The notes below the pieces were generated by a model. That model had not been told where the DNA came from, searched no databases, and saw only the letters and a program-made list of their open reading frames with translations. A stretch of DNA of 64,000 nt, from positions 165,818 to 229,817 of the forward strand of contig NZ_JALJRA010000009.1 of NCBI RefSeq assembly GCF_022968135.1, given 5' to 3'. The position numbers and the translations under genes were made by a program. Shown here in pieces: positions 18,370-26,512 of the stretch (position 1 is the first letter of the stretch; every line of letters starts with the position of its first letter). This DNA is from Pseudorhizobium tarimense (GTDB taxonomy: Bacteria; Pseudomonadota; Alphaproteobacteria; Rhizobiales; Rhizobiaceae).

Positions 18370-19290
18370 CTACTCGGCTTCAATATCGTCAGCCAAAGTG
18401 GCCGACACGAAAGTGATACGCCAGCGGCTCACCGGAACAGGCTCATCATGCACGCTGGGTTCGCGATAGCGCGAAATGATTGAAGCCACGTCGTCAGGAA
18501 TCGATTGAGAAACTTCCGGAACCTGTGGAACACCTTCGCCCCCAGCCGGTCTACCTCGCCTCTCCGCAAGACGGTTGCGCACTTCCGTCGGCGTAGGAGG
18601 GATCGCAAATCCGATCGCGCGCCGGCCGCCAGACGACACCGCATAAAGAGGGGCGGGGGCACCACCCGGCGAGAATGCGAATGGTCCGACGGGGAGCACC
18701 GTCGGCGGACAAAAAATTTCACTCAACGGAAAAATATGCGGGGAAATTACGCGAAGGCTTTTGTTGCTGGTGCGCAGCGCGCGGGTACTCGCCGCTTTAA
18801 CAAGCCGCTCGATCAAGTAGCCGTCAACTAAGTTGACCCCCGCCACATGCGAAACGCCGTCCGTGCGTGCGAGCGTGCAGGTATGGGCCGGGTGATAGAG
18901 GATATACAACGGATAGGTTGCCGATCCGGGCACGCGGGCGGTATCGCAAAGTGTTTCTACCTGAAGCTTGCCGCCTTTGCCCGACGTGTGCAGTAATTCT
19001 CGATATGCGTGCCGCGTCCACTTTTCCCCTTCACCGTAAGCTTGCTTTGCTTGCAGCAAGATGCGGAGAAATGTGCCGTCCGTCTGGTTGACGAAGTTCC
19101 ATTCCATGTCTGCGCCGGTGACAGGCTCGTTGGGAAAATCCACGATCACTCTCCCGCTCCCGGCCGTGATGAGGCTTCCCATCATCAGGTCGGTGACCGT
19201 CTCCTCCCGGAAACGACGACGCAGGTGCCGTCCACGCTCTAGGAAACTCTCTACAAATGGCGGAAATTGGTGAGCAAGATAGCAAAGCAT
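18370..19290 (-). CDS. Putative PD-(D/E)XK-like nuclease (DUF6615-like)
   Basis: A 306-residue protein I cannot name with certainty. The N-terminal ~130 residues resemble proteins annotated DUF6615 (FREETVTDLMMGSLITAGSG, then GADMEWNFVNQ and LRILLQAKQAY). The Asp/Glu of GADMEW, a following strand, and the QAK of ILLQAK are arranged like the D...(E/Q)xK core of restriction-type nucleases. The rest continues with YPLYILYHPAH and a Pro-rich middle. Seven bases separate it from the HhH-like gene upstream and 17 from the DUF429-type gene downstream. Co-location of three DNA/RNA-processing folds suggests a defence or mobile module; this is inference. Confidence 0.55.
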   Translation of the reverse strand: MLCYLAHQFPPFVESFLERGRHLRRRFREETVTDLMMGSLITAGSGRVIVDFPNEPVTGADMEWNFVNQTDGTFLRILLQAKQAYGEGEKWTRHAYRELLHTSGKGGKLQVETLCDTARVPGSATYPLYILYHPAHTCTLARTDGVSHVAGVNLVDGYLIERLVKAASTRALRTSNKSLRVISPHIFPLSEIFCPPTVLPVGPFAFSPGGAPAPLYAVSSGGRRAIGFAIPPTPTEVRNRLAERRGRPAGGEGVPQVPEVSQSIPDDVASIISRYREPSVHDEPVPVSRWRITFVSATLADDIEAE

Positions 19291-19297
19291 AGATAGA

Positions 19298-19861
19298 CTA
19301 TTTCTGTACCTGGCGTGGTCTACGTTGGCGGCGGGGAACCTTCATTTTATCGGCACTCCACAAAGTGCGATCAAGCGTGCGCAGGGTGACGTTTTCAGCC
19401 CGTGCTTTGTCGCGGCAGAGCGCGACGTACTCCATCCATGAACTGAAGGTGTAGTTCGTAGACCCTCCGACAGAATTCATCGCCCGCACATCAAGGATGG
19501 GGTAATGATCAGGGAAGGCGAAGTGAAGAATGACGCTGGCCATAGGCCAATCAACGCCGCGCAAGGCAAGTAGTGCGCCCATTTTGAGACGCTCGCTCGT
19601 CGCGGAGAACGCGACCCGCGTTATTTCCTGAACATCCTCCGCACTATTTTCGCTTACAAGATTCCGTGTGCGACCGCCGCGCCACTTCCAGGTAGCAACA
19701 CCCTGCAGGTCTTCCAACGTCATCGATCCCCGGGCTTGGGCTTCTGTCATACGGTGGCCCAAAGCCACATCGTCAGCATAGCTGTATGACTTCGCGAGCG
19801 ATTCAATTTCTTCGTTGGTCAGTGAAATCTGCAAACTCTCTCCCGCGGTCATTAGCAACAT
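19298..19861 (-). CDS. Helix-hairpin-helix (DNA glycosylase-like) protein
   Basis: A 187-residue alpha-helical protein. The central segment LLALRGVDWPMASVILHFAF then PDHYPILDVRAMNSVG resembles the helix-hairpin-helix GPD core of DNA glycosylases (hairpin glycine region, Pro and an Asp in YPILD), but without the iron-sulfur loop. The C terminus is very basic (KVPRRQRRPRQVQK), fitting nucleic acid binding. Catalytic activity is uncertain. The start could also be the Met three codons later. A 23-codon reading frame starting at 19927 overlaps the stop of the upstream gene (ATGA) and runs into this start, so translation may be coupled. Confidence 0.55.
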   Translation of the reverse strand: MLLMTAGESLQISLTNEEIESLAKSYSYADDVALGHRMTEAQARGSMTLEDLQGVATWKWRGGRTRNLVSENSAEDVQEITRVAFSATSERLKMGALLALRGVDWPMASVILHFAFPDHYPILDVRAMNSVGGSTNYTFSSWMEYVALCRDKARAENVTLRTLDRTLWSADKMKVPRRQRRPRQVQK

Positions 19862-19919
19862 TTATCAAAGGTCTGTCCGAAATGCTCGTATGGCGCGCCA
19901 ATAGATATGCAGTGCTCTT

Positions 19920-20521
19920 TCATGGCCCCACCAATTCAAAGAACGTCCCGCCGGATTCATGGCAAAACAGATCCCCCTCAATGTAGACCTTGGCGCGGGT
20001 CCACCCCTTCACGCTGTCAGGCGGCGCGCTGCACACGACCGACATGACGTTGTCGGGCCCGATGGCAGCCTCCACTACAATATTCTCGCCGTATTGGGTG
20101 CGGGTAAATGCGGCGCCGGGAACAAGACGGGCGAGATAGGCCTGCAGCGCGTCGTCTTGCGCCGCCGACGGACATTGAGGGAATTCCGTTGGCGTCTTCC
20201 ATTTGCGCTGAAAAGCCCCCGCGTCAGGGACTCCCGGTCGATCGGCTGCGGGTCATGAATGGGCGTCCTTCTGACCGCACCAGGTATCCGCACCTCCCGC
20301 TCTGTCACGGGAAACTCAAACGCCGGCGCTTGAAGCGCTTCCTGCTGCGCCGCCGCCAGCTGCGCAGCATCTCCTTTCACGTCGTTGGGCTGGATGCTCG
20401 GCCTGACAGGCTCGTGAATCCATGCGCCGAGCGAACCGCCCCGGCTATTCTGCCCCGTTTGCGCCCATGCCAGAAGGCGCTTGTGGCTTTCCGCCGCCTG
20501 CTCCTTCGTCACGGCCCGCAT
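19920..20521 (-). pseudogene. Unknown protein, reading frame broken by one base in a G5 run
   Basis: The frame opened by the ATG at 20521 gives MRAVTKEQAAESHKRLLAWA onward. At a run of five G (plus-strand C5 at 20216-20220) the sensible coding sequence moves to the next frame: AFQRKWKTPTEFPQCPSAAQ, DALQAYLARLVPGAAFTRTQ, GWTRAKVYIEGDLFCHESGG, ending FELVGP at 19920. Adding one G restores an intact 200-residue protein. The ATG directly abuts the stop of the HNH gene and its TGA overlaps the next ATG, so the gene belongs to this operon. No family recognised. The lesion may be real, a consensus error, or a slippery site. Confidence 0.6.
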
Positions 20522-21009
20522 CTATTCCATGTTGGGAAGGAAGCTCGCGCCGGGATTCTCGAAGAAGGCCTCCAGCGATCCATACGCCAGCTCGATGCGT
20601 GTGCGAGTAATAGGGTTCAGCAGGATGTTATCGAGCCTGTCCCCCAGCGCAGATTTTCGGCGCGGTTATTCTGGCGGTTGGTGTCGATGTGATCGACGAC
20701 GTAGTCGGACGAAGGGCACGTCCCGTGAAAGGCCGTCGCCACGATGCGGTGCACGACATGGCCCGCCAGCTCAGGGTAGCCCGTATGCCAGTTGAGAGTG
20801 CCGAACGTCCAAATCTCGTCGAGAGGTCGAACGCGGCGTAGCGGGCGCGCGCGGCGCAGAACGGCTCCGTTGTCGCGCACGCGATAGAGCTCATCCTTGG
20901 ATGAGACATCGACTTCCTTCTCGAAAACGAGAAGCAGTTCAGAGAGGGGCGGCTGCGCGGCAGGAGTTTCCCGCACCGGCATCCGCGCAAACGCATCCGT
21001 GTCGTGCAT
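20522..21009 (-). pseudogene. HNH endonuclease (NUMOD4-type), broken by one base in a G5 run
   Basis: The ATG at 21009 has GGAGG six bases upstream. Residues 38-50 (DELYRVRDNGAVL) resemble a NUMOD4-like DNA-binding element, and SDYVVDHIDTNRQNNRAENL near residue 103 is a clear HNH core, as in free-standing homing-type nucleases. After NLRWG, the frame ends early (TGSITSC). In the adjacent frame the family-like tail continues DRLDNILLNPITRTRIELAY, GSLEAFFENPGASFLPNME, and stops at 20522. The switch is at a G5 run (plus-strand C5 at 20641-20645); one extra G restores a 162-residue protein. Confidence 0.75.
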
Positions 21010-21192
21010 GGCACGCCTCCATGGATTGTTTCCGGGATTTTCATCAGCCTTGCCAGTTCACAACTGGTGCTGGATTCTTGATGGCCGCAGTAATCTAGGT
21101 GCCAGGCGCAGCCTTATGCTCACTTGCACGAGGGGAATTCTGCCGGGCGGCTCCCCCAGAGTCATGAGAGGAGTGTGGGCGCAGCAGGAGCT

Positions 21193-22410
21193 TCAAACCT
21201 TTTCCGTAATGCGCAGCAGATGGGTCGCCCGCGTCTCTATGACGGCGCGTATGGCTTTGAGGACATCGTGAGCATTGCCCGCCGCCTCGAACTCTGCAGC
21301 CAATGCGTCGGCCTCACCCCTGATCCTGTCGGCGAGATCGGCGATGTCCTTCACAAGAAGCCGCTGTGCGCCCCTCGTCTCCGGCACGTTCCGCTCCCCG
21401 ATCGCCATCGCGAGTTTCTTCGCAAGCCGCGCATAAGCGGCGGTGCAGACTACGTCATACAGCGGCGCAAGGTCCGGAACACGCTCCCGGTAGAGCAGCG
21501 CATAGTTCTTGCCGTGTGCGTCGGCATTGCCGACGAGATAGTGAAAAACCAGCATGCGGATAAAGCCAAGGCGATCCGCCGCCGGCCGGGCTGTCGCCCG
21601 GTCGATCAAGTCGAACGACGCCTTTACCCCCGGCCCGCCTTCCTCTTCGTATTTGAGTTCGGGCGGCACGCTCAGCGCCTGACAGAAATCTTCCTGATGC
21701 AGGCGGGTGATAGACCCGTTCTTGTGCTGCACGCGGTCATAGCGCTTCACCAGCAGGAACGAGACCGCGCCCGCGCGGCGCATTTCAACGGCGGGCACCG
21801 GCAGCCCGAGGCGCGCAAGGCGCAGGCAGAACAGCTCGTTCTCGACGGTGCCTTCCAGCGCCTGGATGAACGGCTTCAGGATATGGGTTGTTGGCCGGCC
21901 GCCTTTGGCAAGGCCGATGCTTTCGCCTTCGACACACACGGCGAGCTTGTCCTGCGCGCCCGCGAGGGAAAGGCGTACGCCTTCCTGCCCGCCCAGCAGC
22001 GGGCGGTCGCGCAGCTTGCCGATTAGCTCTTCGAGCCGCTCTGTCCCGAGAATTTCGACGCCATCATCATCCGACGATGGCGGCGTCTGCCCCGCCGGGT
22101 AGAGCGATAAGGCCCCCGCGCATTCCCCGCCGATGACTTCCAGCAGGCCGAAGGCATTGCCTTCGGAAATCCCGAGCGCCCCGGCAAGACGCTGCCGCGC
22201 GCTCTCATCCGGGAGAAGGCCGGAGAAAAACGGCCGCACGACCCGGTCCGCATACGGCTCCTCGCAGAGCGGCAGGGAAAACGAGATCGCCCGCGTCTCC
22301 TTGCGCCCGAGATAGTCGCGGTCGTACGCAAACGCGAGCGCGCCCCCATCATCCTGACTGAGAGCGCCCGCCTTGGCTTCACCGAACCAGACATCCAGAA
22401 GATGCGTCAC
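21193..22410 (-). CDS. hipA: Type II toxin HipA, serine/threonine kinase
   Basis: A 405-residue HipA toxin. The N-terminal subdomain has SFSLPLCEEPY and RPFFSGLLPDE, the P-loop-like segment is LSLAGAQDKLAV near residue 150, and the kinase core has HILKPF, ENELFCLRLA, the catalytic NADAHGKNYALL and the metal-binding DVVCTA. HipA kinases phosphorylate aminoacyl-tRNA synthetases or related targets and cause growth arrest. The start is a GTG overlapping the hipB stop by four bases (GTGA), so HipB is made first and translation is coupled. The upstream neighbour of the nuclease cluster, it points in the same direction. Confidence 0.93.
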   Translation of the reverse strand: MTHLLDVWFGEAKAGALSQDDGGALAFAYDRDYLGRKETRAISFSLPLCEEPYADRVVRPFFSGLLPDESARQRLAGALGISEGNAFGLLEVIGGECAGALSLYPAGQTPPSSDDDGVEILGTERLEELIGKLRDRPLLGGQEGVRLSLAGAQDKLAVCVEGESIGLAKGGRPTTHILKPFIQALEGTVENELFCLRLARLGLPVPAVEMRRAGAVSFLLVKRYDRVQHKNGSITRLHQEDFCQALSVPPELKYEEEGGPGVKASFDLIDRATARPAADRLGFIRMLVFHYLVGNADAHGKNYALLYRERVPDLAPLYDVVCTAAYARLAKKLAMAIGERNVPETRGAQRLLVKDIADLADRIRGEADALAAEFEAAGNAHDVLKAIRAVIETRATHLLRITEKV

Positions 22411-22634
22411 GGCGCACTCTCCCGCCGGCTGCTAACTGAAACAGTCAGCCCCAGCGATGAAGCGACCTGCAGGGCGCGCCCGATCTGGCAGCTCTCTTTC
22501 CCGGCTTCGAGCTCGCGCACGAAGCGCACACCCACGCCGGTCAGGCCGGCGAGCTGTTCCTGGGTCAGTTTCTGCGCCTTGCGTTCCTCGCGGATCAGCA
22601 GGCCCAGAGTTTTCGTATCGATGATCGTTTGCAT
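22407..22634 (-). CDS. hipB: HipB-type XRE antitoxin
   Basis: A 75-residue XRE antitoxin. The helix-turn-helix (LGLLIREERKAQKLTQEQLA, GVGVRFVRELEAGKESCQIG, RALQVASSLGLTV) fills almost the whole protein. HipB binds HipA and represses the operon. Three regularly spaced TCCC-N4-GGGA sites upstream are its probable operators, and the nearest begins seven bases before the ATG. Followed by hipA with a four-base overlap. Confidence 0.92.
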   Translation of the reverse strand: MQTIIDTKTLGLLIREERKAQKLTQEQLAGLTGVGVRFVRELEAGKESCQIGRALQVASSLGLTVSVSSRRESAP

Positions 22635-22640
22635 AAATCG

Positions 22641-22652
22641 TCCCTATCGGGA
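22641..22652. promoter_or_regulatory. HipB operator site 1
   Basis: TCCCTATCGGGA, a perfect TCCC-N4-GGGA dyad inside the longer ATCGTCCC...GGGATGAT inverted repeat, seven bases before the hipB ATG. First of three sites at exactly 50-bp intervals. Confidence 0.65.
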
Positions 22653-22690
22653 TGATGATAGCAGTGCCGGCGCTAGAAATCCATAAAAAG

Positions 22691-22702
22691 AACCGATCGG
22701 GA
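22691..22702. promoter_or_regulatory. HipB operator site 2 (one good half-site)
   Basis: AACCGATCGGGA. The right half (GGGACGAT) matches site 1; the left half is degenerate. Starts exactly 50 bp from site 1. Confidence 0.5.
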
Positions 22703-22740
22703 CGATTTTGGCTTCTGGCGGGCTCAGCGCACCGAAAACG

Positions 22741-22752
22741 TCCCGCTCGGGA
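22741..22752. promoter_or_regulatory. HipB operator site 3
   Basis: TCCCGCTCGGGA, a perfect TCCC-N4-GGGA dyad starting exactly 50 bp from site 2. An A-run precedes it as in site 2. Confidence 0.6.
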
Positions 22753-22813
22753 CAAATTCGTTCTCCAAGAAGGAAGTAAGCCGGCCGCGCCACCGGCGCG
22801 ACCGGCAGAACGG

Positions 22814-22960
22814 TTATGCCGCTTCGTCGAAGGGCAACGGACCTTCATCTCCTAGCCGCATGGCCTCGGGAAGCCAGCCGATACCGCGGACCTCGCGGGC
22901 GGCGAATGCCGCCAGCTCGGCTTTTTTCATCTTCGACCAGGCCGGGGCCGCCGGAACGTT
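22814..22960 (-). pseudogene. C-terminal fragment of a ParB-like partition protein
   Basis: The last ~45 residues read APAWSKMKKAELAAFAAREV, RGIGWLPEAMRLGDEG and a stop. The WxKxxLAxxA...GxGWLPExLR pattern resembles the C terminus of plasmid-borne ParB/Spo0J-nuclease-domain proteins of rhizobia. Nothing upstream continues the family, so this is a remnant if the assignment is right. The match is from memory of the family and is weak. Confidence 0.4.
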
Positions 22961-23101
22961 TTTCGCCTCGCACAAAGGAGAGCGGCAGTCTCCCTGGTCG
23001 TGATGCAACGCCGAAAACGTTGCCCTCAGCCGGAAGGGTTCGACGCCCGCACCGGCTGACCGCATCCCTTGGCAAGAATCCGCATCAGGCGGAGACGAGC
23101 C

Positions 23102-23490
23102 GTAAGCGCCGTCTCCGCCCCATTGGATAGGCTGTATTCTGAAGCTGGCCGGGCGTGCGAAAAGTTTTCCAAAACTATCTGGAGATTTGCATGGCAGATG
23201 ATGGATTTGTTGGGCGCTACGAAGTTGTCGAGCCGCGCCGCGGAAACCGGCGTTGGCCAGATGATGTGAAGGCTCGGATCGTGGCGGAAAGCCTTGAGCC
23301 TGGTGTTCGTGTTGTTGATGTCGCGCGCCGTCATGACGTTGTTCCGCACCAGCTTTCGTTCTGGCGCCGGCAAGTGCGCGAGGGCATTCTGGCGCTTCCT
23401 TTTGAGTCTATGCCGGGCCTGTCGGAGAGCGGCGACGGCGAGCCTGCGTTTGTGCCTTTGGCGATTGCACATCGGCCGCTTGAAGAGTGA
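23102..23490 (+). mobile_element. IS66-family insertion sequence remnant
   Basis: GTAAGCG at 23102-23108 matches the conserved tip of IS66-family terminal repeats, followed 80 bases later by an IS66-type first open reading frame. The TnpB and TnpC genes and a right terminal repeat are not found downstream, so only the left end survives. Confidence 0.7.
23191..23490 (+). CDS. IS66 TnpA-like protein, remnant of the element
   Basis: A 99-residue protein starting MADDGFVGRYEVVEPRRGNR with GGAG seven bases upstream. The WPDDVKARIVAESLEPGVRV and VARRHDVVPHQLSFWRRQVR segments form the helix-turn-helix typical of IS66 OrfA/TnpA. The C terminus (LAIAHRPLEE) diverges and ends early compared with usual ~130-residue TnpA proteins. 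With TnpB and TnpC missing it cannot support transposition on its own. Confidence 0.75.
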   Translation: MADDGFVGRYEVVEPRRGNRRWPDDVKARIVAESLEPGVRVVDVARRHDVVPHQLSFWRRQVREGILALPFESMPGLSESGDGEPAFVPLAIAHRPLEE

Positions 23491-23577
23491 GACCGACACC
23501 CGCCGCCATGCAAAAGGATCGGGCTGGTGAAGGGCGCTGTCGGAGAACGGAAAACCCATCAAACTTCGCAAGGAAGC

Positions 23578-23922
23578 CTAACCCGCAGGGGCGCTGCACT
23601 TCTTGCTTGTCATGGCGGACTCGATAGCTTGGACTTTTCCTTTTGCCACCGCCACATTGCCTTCATTGTCTCCGCCGAATGTCGACGACATCGGAACGCC
23701 GATTAGAAAGACTCCGAAGGCGTCGCCTGTTGCAGCGTCATGCTGTTTCTTGGATACGGCGGCGAGGTTCGCCTTCTCCTTCGCCAACTCCACCGCGAGC
23801 TCGTTGCAGCCATAGGACGTGTACGCCTGCATCGGAATGTCAGCCGGAACGATGGCGTCCGGCCGCTTCGCGCAGCCGCTTACCGCCAGCAACGCAGCGA
23901 GCGTCATCAGTTGGTATTTCAT
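23578..23922 (-). CDS. Small putative lipoprotein
   Basis: A 114-residue protein with a lipoprotein signal: MKYQLMTLAALLAVSGCAKR, with lipobox AVSGC and Cys17 as the acylation site. The mature part has a helical stretch (CNELAVELAKEKANLAAVSK) and a short hydrophobic patch (FGVFLIGVPMSSTFGGDNEG). Two further Cys (in YGCNEL and KKCSAP) could form a disulfide. Similar small lipoproteins are common in rhizobia, but the function is unknown. Located between the IS66 remnant and the 60-bp repeat copy A. Confidence 0.75.
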   Translation of the reverse strand: MKYQLMTLAALLAVSGCAKRPDAIVPADIPMQAYTSYGCNELAVELAKEKANLAAVSKKQHDAATGDAFGVFLIGVPMSSTFGGDNEGNVAVAKGKVQAIESAMTSKKCSAPAG

Positions 23923-24170
23923 AGAACCCCCTATTGACCCACAGGACGCCCCAGTTCCTGCGGCTGCAGAGTGTGCAGATGAAGGGTGGCTGTCAAGTAC
24001 GAGGACCGTCCCTACCGTTTGGAGCAGGAGATAATCAAAAGGGGCTTAGGCGAGGAAGCTATAGCTCTCGCGTCGATTAGAAGCCAGCCATGTTCGAGTG
24101 CCTTCGAACCACACGTTGCGGGTGAAGATTTGAAGCTGTCGGACTGCTCCGAGCCTGTACCGGAAATTCC

Positions 24171-24230
24171 GCTTTGCGCCTTCATCTCGGCCATAGAAGA
24201 CGTCTCGCGCGCTCCCTGAAAGCGGACATC
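24171..24230 (+). repeat. 60-bp dispersed repeat, copy A
   Basis: Shares the pattern GCGCC-N2-CAT-TCGG-CATAGA-GAC ... CC-GAAAGC-GACATC with copies at 39592-39651 and 46991-47050, all in the same orientation. The 23,923-24,341 interval contains this repeat and no gene I can support. Confidence 0.65.
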
Positions 24231-24341
24231 GCTCGTGGCGTCGTCACGTCGCGTGTGCGCCAACTGCGGCCGACTATTGTGATAACGCGTCTGCCCGTGC
24301 TACCATTTCTCAAGCGAACCGGTTGCTGCTTGGAGGGTGAA

Positions 24342-24545
24342 TTGGCAACAAATACCGTGAAGGGTCCCGCGTCCTATTTTCCATCTATCGAGGCCAAATA
24401 CGGCCGTCCGATCGCGGAGTGGAAAGACCTCATTCGTAGGCAGGACGGAAAGAAGCACATGGAGCTTGTCGCGTGGCTCAAGCAGGAACACGGGCTGGGC
24501 CATGGTCATGCCAAGGCCCTTGTCGCGGATACGGTCCGAAAGTGA
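24342..24545 (+). CDS. DUF4287 domain protein
   Basis: A 67-residue protein that is essentially one DUF4287 domain: VKGPASYFPSIEAKYGRPIA, EWKDLIRRQDGKKHMELVAW, LKQEHGLGHGHAKALVAD. Start is the TTG at 24342, with GGAGG six bases upstream; no in-frame ATG is well placed. DUF4287 proteins are small cytoplasmic proteins of unknown function. Convergent with the broken tyrS downstream. Confidence 0.75.
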   Translation: MATNTVKGPASYFPSIEAKYGRPIAEWKDLIRRQDGKKHMELVAWLKQEHGLGHGHAKALVADTVRK

Positions 24546-24606
24546 GTTCTGGGGGCACGTCGTCCGCTCAGGGCGGAACGCGGCCCCGTTACCCGGCGCG
24601 TCTCTA

Positions 24607-25867
24607 TCACTTGAGGACGGCGTGGCGTTTTCGCCCGAAGGAGAGCCGGACAGGCGTTTGCTGTACCAACACAACAAGATCGACGTCTTCAACGACATCC
24701 CCATCGAGCCGAACCCCACGACCTGCGATTGCTCTCCTTGCCTCACTCTTGGACGACGACAGCCCCGTACGGACCAGGAGCTCGACGAGAGTGACGCCGC
24801 TTGACCGTTCCTCATGCTCCAACTCAAGTGTTGGCAGTCCCTGCGCGGCCTCCCCATGCTCAAAGGCTTGCTTGGACGTCGCTGCAGCCTCCCTCGCTGC
24901 ATCTGCGCCGTGCGAAAGCCTGGTGGCTTCATTGGCAAGACGTTCCTTGACTGCGTTGAGTTCTGCGCCCTTTGCGCGGCCGAGACGCTCGATCTCGTCC
25001 ATCGGCAGGTCGGTGAAGAGCTTGAGGAAGCGCACGACATCGGCATCCTCCGTATTGCGCCAGAACTGCCAGTAGTCGTAGGGCGACAGGCGGTCCTCAT
25101 TCAGCCATACGGCTCCGGCCGCAGTCTTGCCCATCTTCACACCTGAAGACGGTGAGAAGCGGAGCTGTCATACCGAAGACCTCTTGCCCCTCGGTCCGCC
25201 GCACGAATTCAATGCCATTGATGATGTTACCCCACTGATCGGCTCCGCCCATTTGTAAGCGGCAGCCTGCGCGGCGGGATAGTTCGAGAAAATCGAAGGC
25301 CTGGAGGATCATGTAGTTGAACTCCAGGAAGCTCAGGTTCTCCTGCTTCTCCAGCCTTGTTCTGACGCTGTCGAAGGAGAGCATGCAGTTGACCGAGAAG
25401 TGCCTGCCGACATCTCTCAGCATGTCGATCCAGCGGATGTTGTCCAGCCAATCCGCATTGTTGACCATCACCGCATCCGTTGGGCCGTCACCGATGACGA
25501 GAAGGCGGTCGAAGACCTTTCTGATCCCCGCGATGTTGCTGGCGATCTGCTCGTCCGTCAGCATAGGCCGCACTTCGGATCGAAAGCTCGGATCGCCGAT
25601 GCGTGTAGTGCCGCCACCAATGAGGACGATGGGCTTGTGGCCAGCCTGCTGAAGTCGACGCAGGGTCATGATTGGAAGAAGATGTCCGACATGCAAACTG
25701 TCGGCTGTCGCGTCGAAACCTGCGTAGGCAGGCACGATTCCTTCCTCGAAGGCGGAATCGAGGCCAGCGAGGTCCGTCGCCTGGTTTACGTAACCGCGTT
25801 CGACCAGCGTCTTCAGCACTGGCGAACGTGGTTTGAATTGGTCAGTGGTGGTCTCTGAGTGCGTCAC
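24607..25867 (-). pseudogene. tyrS: Tyrosyl-tRNA synthetase, frameshifted (probably a second copy)
   Basis: Begins at a GTG ([20 protein letters not shown]) with AGGAG eight bases upstream. The N-terminal part has the HIGH-like [30 protein letters not shown] and [19 protein letters not shown]. After MTAPLLT the frame runs into an early stop, while the neighbouring frame continues [16 protein letters not shown] (the KMSKS-equivalent KMGKT), YWQFWRNTEDADVVRFLKLF and a C-terminal S4-like RNA-binding domain (ARRAIAGRGVRLDGDVVEDV). One inserted base near plus-strand 25150 explains the break. Combined length (~420 aa) is normal. As tyrS is essential, an intact copy should exist elsewhere, or this base is an error. 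Confidence 0.88.
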
Positions 25868-26339
25868 GAGAAGTCTCCTGGTGTTGCCGCCAGGGGTTCT
25901 CCAGAATGAACAGAGCCGCCTGACGGCGGCTTGTTTCAAGGCATGATCGAAACGCGCCGCTCCTTATGGAGAGGCCGCATAATAGATTGCGGCAATGAGC
26001 ATGGTCCTGATCATGGGGCGGTTCATAGAGGAGTTCCCCTTTCGCTGCAAGGCAGGCTTCATAACCGGTTTGGGCCGAAAGGGTCGTCAGTTCGCGCCCA
26101 GCGGACGAAGCTTCTTCGACGAGATCGGGCCCATAGTGAGCGGTGTGGCGCTTACACATTGACTGAACCTGTTTCCCGATTGGTCCCCAATTTGCCCATT
26201 GAACATGGATTGACGGGGCGCTGCGGTGTGGCCGAAGGGCCGGCTTGGGGACGCCGCGTCGAACTGCCGAAGGGGCCAGCATGAGGGCGGAAGGTGGTTC
26301 GTCCGCTATCTGAGCAGCGGGGCGGGAGCGGATAGCCAT
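25868..26339. other. Leader of tyrS and gene-free stretch
   Basis: Just upstream of the tyrS start the minus strand holds two dyads, GCCGCC-gtca-GGCGGC and CTGG-N8-CCAG beside the ribosome site, which could fold in the leader. The rest (about 25,950-26,339) shows no gene I can support. Confidence 0.35.
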
Positions 26340-26449
26340 GCGCTACGCTGAGCGCGCGTTCGCCGCGTAGCGAACGTTCAGGTATTCTGCACGGCGAGCG
26401 TCTGGATCAACGATACGAGAGGAATGCGCGATCCCAGCGAGATCGGCAT
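26340..26449 (-). pseudogene. N-terminal fragment of a LysR-type regulator
   Basis: From the ATG at 26449 the minus strand reads MPISLGSRIPLVSLIQTLAV, then shifts frame to AEYLNVRYAANARSA before a stop. This resembles the start of a LysR-like family common on rhizobial plasmids (IPLV.LI.SLAVAEYLNFR.AA.AL). The rest of the gene is absent. Assigned from remembered family patterns only. Confidence 0.45.
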
Positions 26450-26512
26450 TCCCCGTTGGCGGTCGATCATCGATGCTTAACGTTGCCGCGTCGCATCGCT
26501 AATCGCCCACTG

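Noticed and set aside
25868..26339. Long open frame on the minus strand upstream of tyrS
   Set aside because: No start with a ribosome site, no family signature, and it overlaps both the tyrS leader and a LysR remnant in a different frame.
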